Source: Acidimicrobiales bacterium | GTDB taxonomy: Bacteria; Actinomycetota; Acidimicrobiia; Acidimicrobiales; AC-14 | Direction of reading: 5' to 3' | Assembly: GCA_025463925.1 (NCBI GenBank) | Contig: JAODBK010000073.1 | Span: 23,157 to 87,156 of the forward strand | Length of the DNA: 64,000 nucleotides | Shown: one piece after another, positions 62,394 through 64,000 of the stretch | Layout of the letters: each line of letters begins with the position of its first letter | Numbering within the stretch: position 1 is the stretch's first letter | Translations under genes and position numbers: made by a program | Notes under the pieces: generated by a model | What the model saw: only the letters and a program-made list of their open reading frames with translations | What the model was told of the DNA's origin: nothing | Database searches by the model: none

Positions 62394-63062
62394 TCAGGCG
62401 AGCAGCAGCTCGGCGTCGAGCTCGGCGGCGTCGCGCTCGCTGATGTGCGTCTCGAGCTTGCGCTTGATGCGCTGCAACGCGTTGTCGATCGACTTCACGT
62501 GGCGGCCCAGCTGCTCGCCGATCTCCTGGTAGGAGCGGCCCTCGACGTAGAGCTTGAGCACGTCGACCTCGAGGGACGAGAGCATGCGGCCCATCGAGTC
62601 ACGCATGGCGTCCATCCGCTCACCCGAGACGACCTCCTCGGCCGGATCGGCCACGTGGTGGTCGTCGAGCAGCGCCTCGACGTGATGCTCGTGGGGGTCG
62701 TCGCCGCCCCGAACGCCCGAGATCGACACGTACTGGTTGAGCGGCTGATGCTTCTGCCGCGTCGCGGTCTTGATCGCGGTGATGATCTGGCGGGTGATGC
62801 ACAGCTCGGCGAAGGCCCGGAAGGTCGCCTGACGCTCGGGCCGGAAGTCCCGGACGGCCTTGTACAGGCCGATCATGCCCTCCTGCTCGATGTCGTCGAA
62901 GTCCGCCCCGACGAGGAAGTACCCCCGCGCCTTGGCCCGGGCGAAGCGCCGGTACCGCTCGAGCAGCGTGTTGAGGGCGTCGACGTCGCCCTCCTTGAAG
63001 CTGGCAACCAACTCGTCGTCGTTCAGATCGGCGAGGGGGGCGTGGTCCAGACGAAGCGCCAT
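62394..63062 (-). CDS. sigH: SigH/Spo0H-like RNA polymerase sigma factor
   Basis: This is a 222-residue sigma-70 family factor close to the SigH (Spo0H) group. Region 2 reads LLERYRRFARAKARGYFLVGAD, cited as RRFARAKARGYFLVG, then DDIEQEGMIGLYKAVRDFRPER and RAFAELCITRQIITAIKTATRQKH for -10 recognition. Region 4 is LSSLEVDVLKLYVEGRSYQEIGEQL and VKSIDNALQRIKRKL. An acidic insertion rich in His (DDPHEHHVEALLDDHHVADP) separates them. In Bacillus subtilis rlmB and sigH are also near neighbours. AGGAG lies 11 bases before the ATG at 63062. A strong sigma-70-type promoter precedes it. The genes it controls are not known. Confidence 0.92.
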   Translation of the reverse strand: MALRLDHAPLADLNDDELVASFKEGDVDALNTLLERYRRFARAKARGYFLVGADFDDIEQEGMIGLYKAVRDFRPERQATFRAFAELCITRQIITAIKTATRQKHQPLNQYVSISGVRGGDDPHEHHVEALLDDHHVADPAEEVVSGERMDAMRDSMGRMLSSLEVDVLKLYVEGRSYQEIGEQLGRHVKSIDNALQRIKRKLETHISERDAAELDAELLLA

Positions 63063-63117
63063 GTGCTGGTGGTCTCCTGGTGCGATGGTGTGAGGTCGGA
63101 GAGCAACTGAGGCCGTT

Positions 63118-63156
63118 GGGCTAGTCCTTTGTAAACGGGGGCTAGTCCGGTGTCAA
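63118..63156 (-). promoter_or_regulatory. sigH promoter with flanking GGGCTAGTCC direct repeats
   Basis: On the minus strand TTGACA (63151-63156) and TACAAA (63128-63133) are separated by exactly 17 bases, a near-consensus housekeeping promoter. On the plus strand GGGCTAGTCC occurs at 63118-63127 and 63139-63148, 21 bases apart, so the copies bracket the -10 on one face of the helix. That suggests an operator. The rest of the 63063-63261 gap holds small inverted repeats (CCCG/CGGG near 63203, CTGAC/GTCAG near 63220) that may end rlmB transcription. Confidence 0.75.
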
Positions 63157-63261
63157 TGGTCACAGCAGGAAAATGGCGCGAGATCACGACGGAAGTCCCG
63201 TTAGAAGCGGGATGAACCTGACAAAAGCGTCAGCCGGGACCCGGCGACCGGGCCGCGCGGA

Positions 63262-64000
63262 CTAGTCCGCGGCGCGGCGGCGGGCCACTTCGAAGAGGGC
63301 CAGAACGCCGGCCGCGGCGACGTTCAGCGAGCCGAGCCCCCCGGTCGAGGGGATCCGGGCCACGACGTCGCACCGGTCCCGCACGAGTCGGCTGAGCCCC
63401 GAACCCTCGGCGCCGAGCACGACCACCACGGGCTCGGTCCCGACGGTGAGGTCGAACAGCGACGTCGAGCCCCCGGCGTCCAGGCCCACCACCCAGAGCC
63501 CGGCCTTGCCGGCCGCGGCCAGCGCCGTCGGGAGGCCACCCACGATCGTCATCGGCACCCGCTCGACCGCGCCGGCCGCCGCCTTGGCCACCGTTGGCGT
63601 GACGTGCACCGCTCGATGCCTGGGCAGCAGCGCGCCGGTGGCGCCGGCCGCCTCGGCACTGCGCAGCAGCGCACCGAGGTTCTGCGGATCGGTGACGCCG
63701 TCGACCGCGAGCAGGAACGGCTGGGGTCCGCCCGGGGCGCGACGGAACAGTGCGTCCAGGTCGGCTTCGGGCAGCGGCGCCGCGTGGGCCAGCACGCCCT
63801 GCGGAGCCTCGCTGTGGGCCTCGGCCGCCAGCCGGCTGCGCGCCACCCGCCGGATCGGGACGTTGGCCGCCCGGGCCAGGTCCTCGATCTCGGACAGGAT
63901 CGCCGCCGGATCGGTGCCCTCGGCCAGCCAGACGTCCCGGACCGGGCGGCGCCCGGCGGCCAGCAGCTCCCACACCGCGCGACGGCCCTCGACCTGGTCG
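63262..64000 (-). CDS. rlmB: TrmH/RlmB-family 23S rRNA 2'-O-methyltransferase (5' end outside window)
   Basis: This SPOUT methyltransferase, probably RlmB-like, 2'-O-methylates a guanosine of 23S rRNA. The frame is open through base 64000 (DQVEGRRAVWELLAAGRRPV at the edge), so only the first few residues are missing. The N-terminal substrate domain has PQGVLAHAAPLPEADL. The SPOUT knot contains LLAVDGVTDPQNLGALLRSAEAAG (motif 1, N and R conserved), VVVVLGAEGSGLSRLVRDRCD (motif 2) and ARIPSTGGLGSLNVAAAGVLALFE (motif 3), the last two with the SAM-binding knot residues. The sigma factor gene follows after 199 bases. Confidence 0.93.
   Translation of the reverse strand, partial: DQVEGRRAVWELLAAGRRPVRDVWLAEGTDPAAILSEIEDLARAANVPIRRVARSRLAAEAHSEAPQGVLAHAAPLPEADLDALFRRAPGGPQPFLLAVDGVTDPQNLGALLRSAEAAGATGALLPRHRAVHVTPTVAKAAAGAVERVPMTIVGGLPTALAAAGKAGLWVVGLDAGGSTSLFDLTVGTEPVVVVLGAEGSGLSRLVRDRCDVVARIPSTGGLGSLNVAAAGVLALFEVARRRAAD

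Overview
The window is a compact, GC-rich (about 70% by eye), gene-dense chromosomal segment from an actinobacterium. Supporting signs are the coproporphyrin-dependent haem enzymes (HemE, CpfC/HemH, CgoX/HemY, ChdC/HemQ), a Ku plus split-LigD end-joining operon, GpgS, a CysO-like sulfur carrier, DUF3263 and LytR_C proteins, Lhr helicase with Nei2, and GTG/TTG starts. There are no mycolate or Streptomyces developmental genes. The gene mix and style suggest a deep-branching class such as Acidimicrobiia, but that placement is an inference. No insertion sequence, prophage or CRISPR array was found, and no stretch longer than 300 bases lacks a gene. The longest gap is 63063-63261, which holds the sigH promoter.

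Layout. 1-3060: 5' part of an M3 peptidase gene, a Thr-rich secreted protein, and thiC behind a TPP riboswitch. 3118-7814: small membrane protein, alpha/beta hydrolase, then hemE-hemH-hemY with overlapping or near-overlapping frames. 8448-12658: aldehyde dehydrogenase, ATP-dependent DNA ligase, Ku, LigD-type polymerase. 12658-17852: Lnt-like acyltransferase, then a GT4 glycosyltransferase / methyltransferase / alpha-toroid protein / methyltransferase group. 17852-24339: cobT, GtrA, GH1 glycosidase, TesB thioesterase, acetyltransferase, PIG-L deacetylase, NAD(P)-dependent reductase-like protein. 24264-25544: an SRPBCC gene next to an ArsR remnant and a MazEF-like toxin-antitoxin module. 25547-36968: acetyltransferase, CBS-citrate synthase fusion, MFS exporter, Nei2, Lhr, PAC2 protein, M1-like lipoprotein peptidase.

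36972-45744: a large metallophosphoesterase-MprF fusion, NUDIX, cupredoxin-like lipoprotein opposite a DrrAB-type ABC exporter, and an alaX-larE-NIL-DUF2993 operon. 45855-50778: a complete branched-chain amino-acid-type ABC importer in which LivM and LivG are fused. 50785-56496: ChdC, a SpoIID-like protein, groEL with a perfect CIRCE, and a CysO-like carrier and threonine synthase behind a SAM-I riboswitch. 56505-61324: GpgS, glycerate kinase, GT20 synthase and trehalose-phosphatase, a probable glucosylglycerate/trehalose osmolyte set, plus a lipoprotein. 61328-64000: LytR_C protein, DUF3263 protein, tRNA-Thr, SigH-like sigma factor and the start-truncated rlmB/trmH gene.

Gene expression has a clear signature. 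More than twenty genes have a TANNNT hexamer ending about 5-9 bases before the start codon, the layout of leaderless transcription. In three divergent gene pairs the two opposing -10 hexamers overlap and share the same central TA. Three genes are most simply read as starting at near-cognate codons: ATT for nei2, ATC for livH and CTG for the DUF2993 gene. The strongest candidates for new biology are the metallophosphoesterase-MprF fusion, the SAM-riboswitch-controlled threonine synthase/CysO pair, the shared-TA bidirectional promoters and the Lnt homologue with Ser at the catalytic Cys position.
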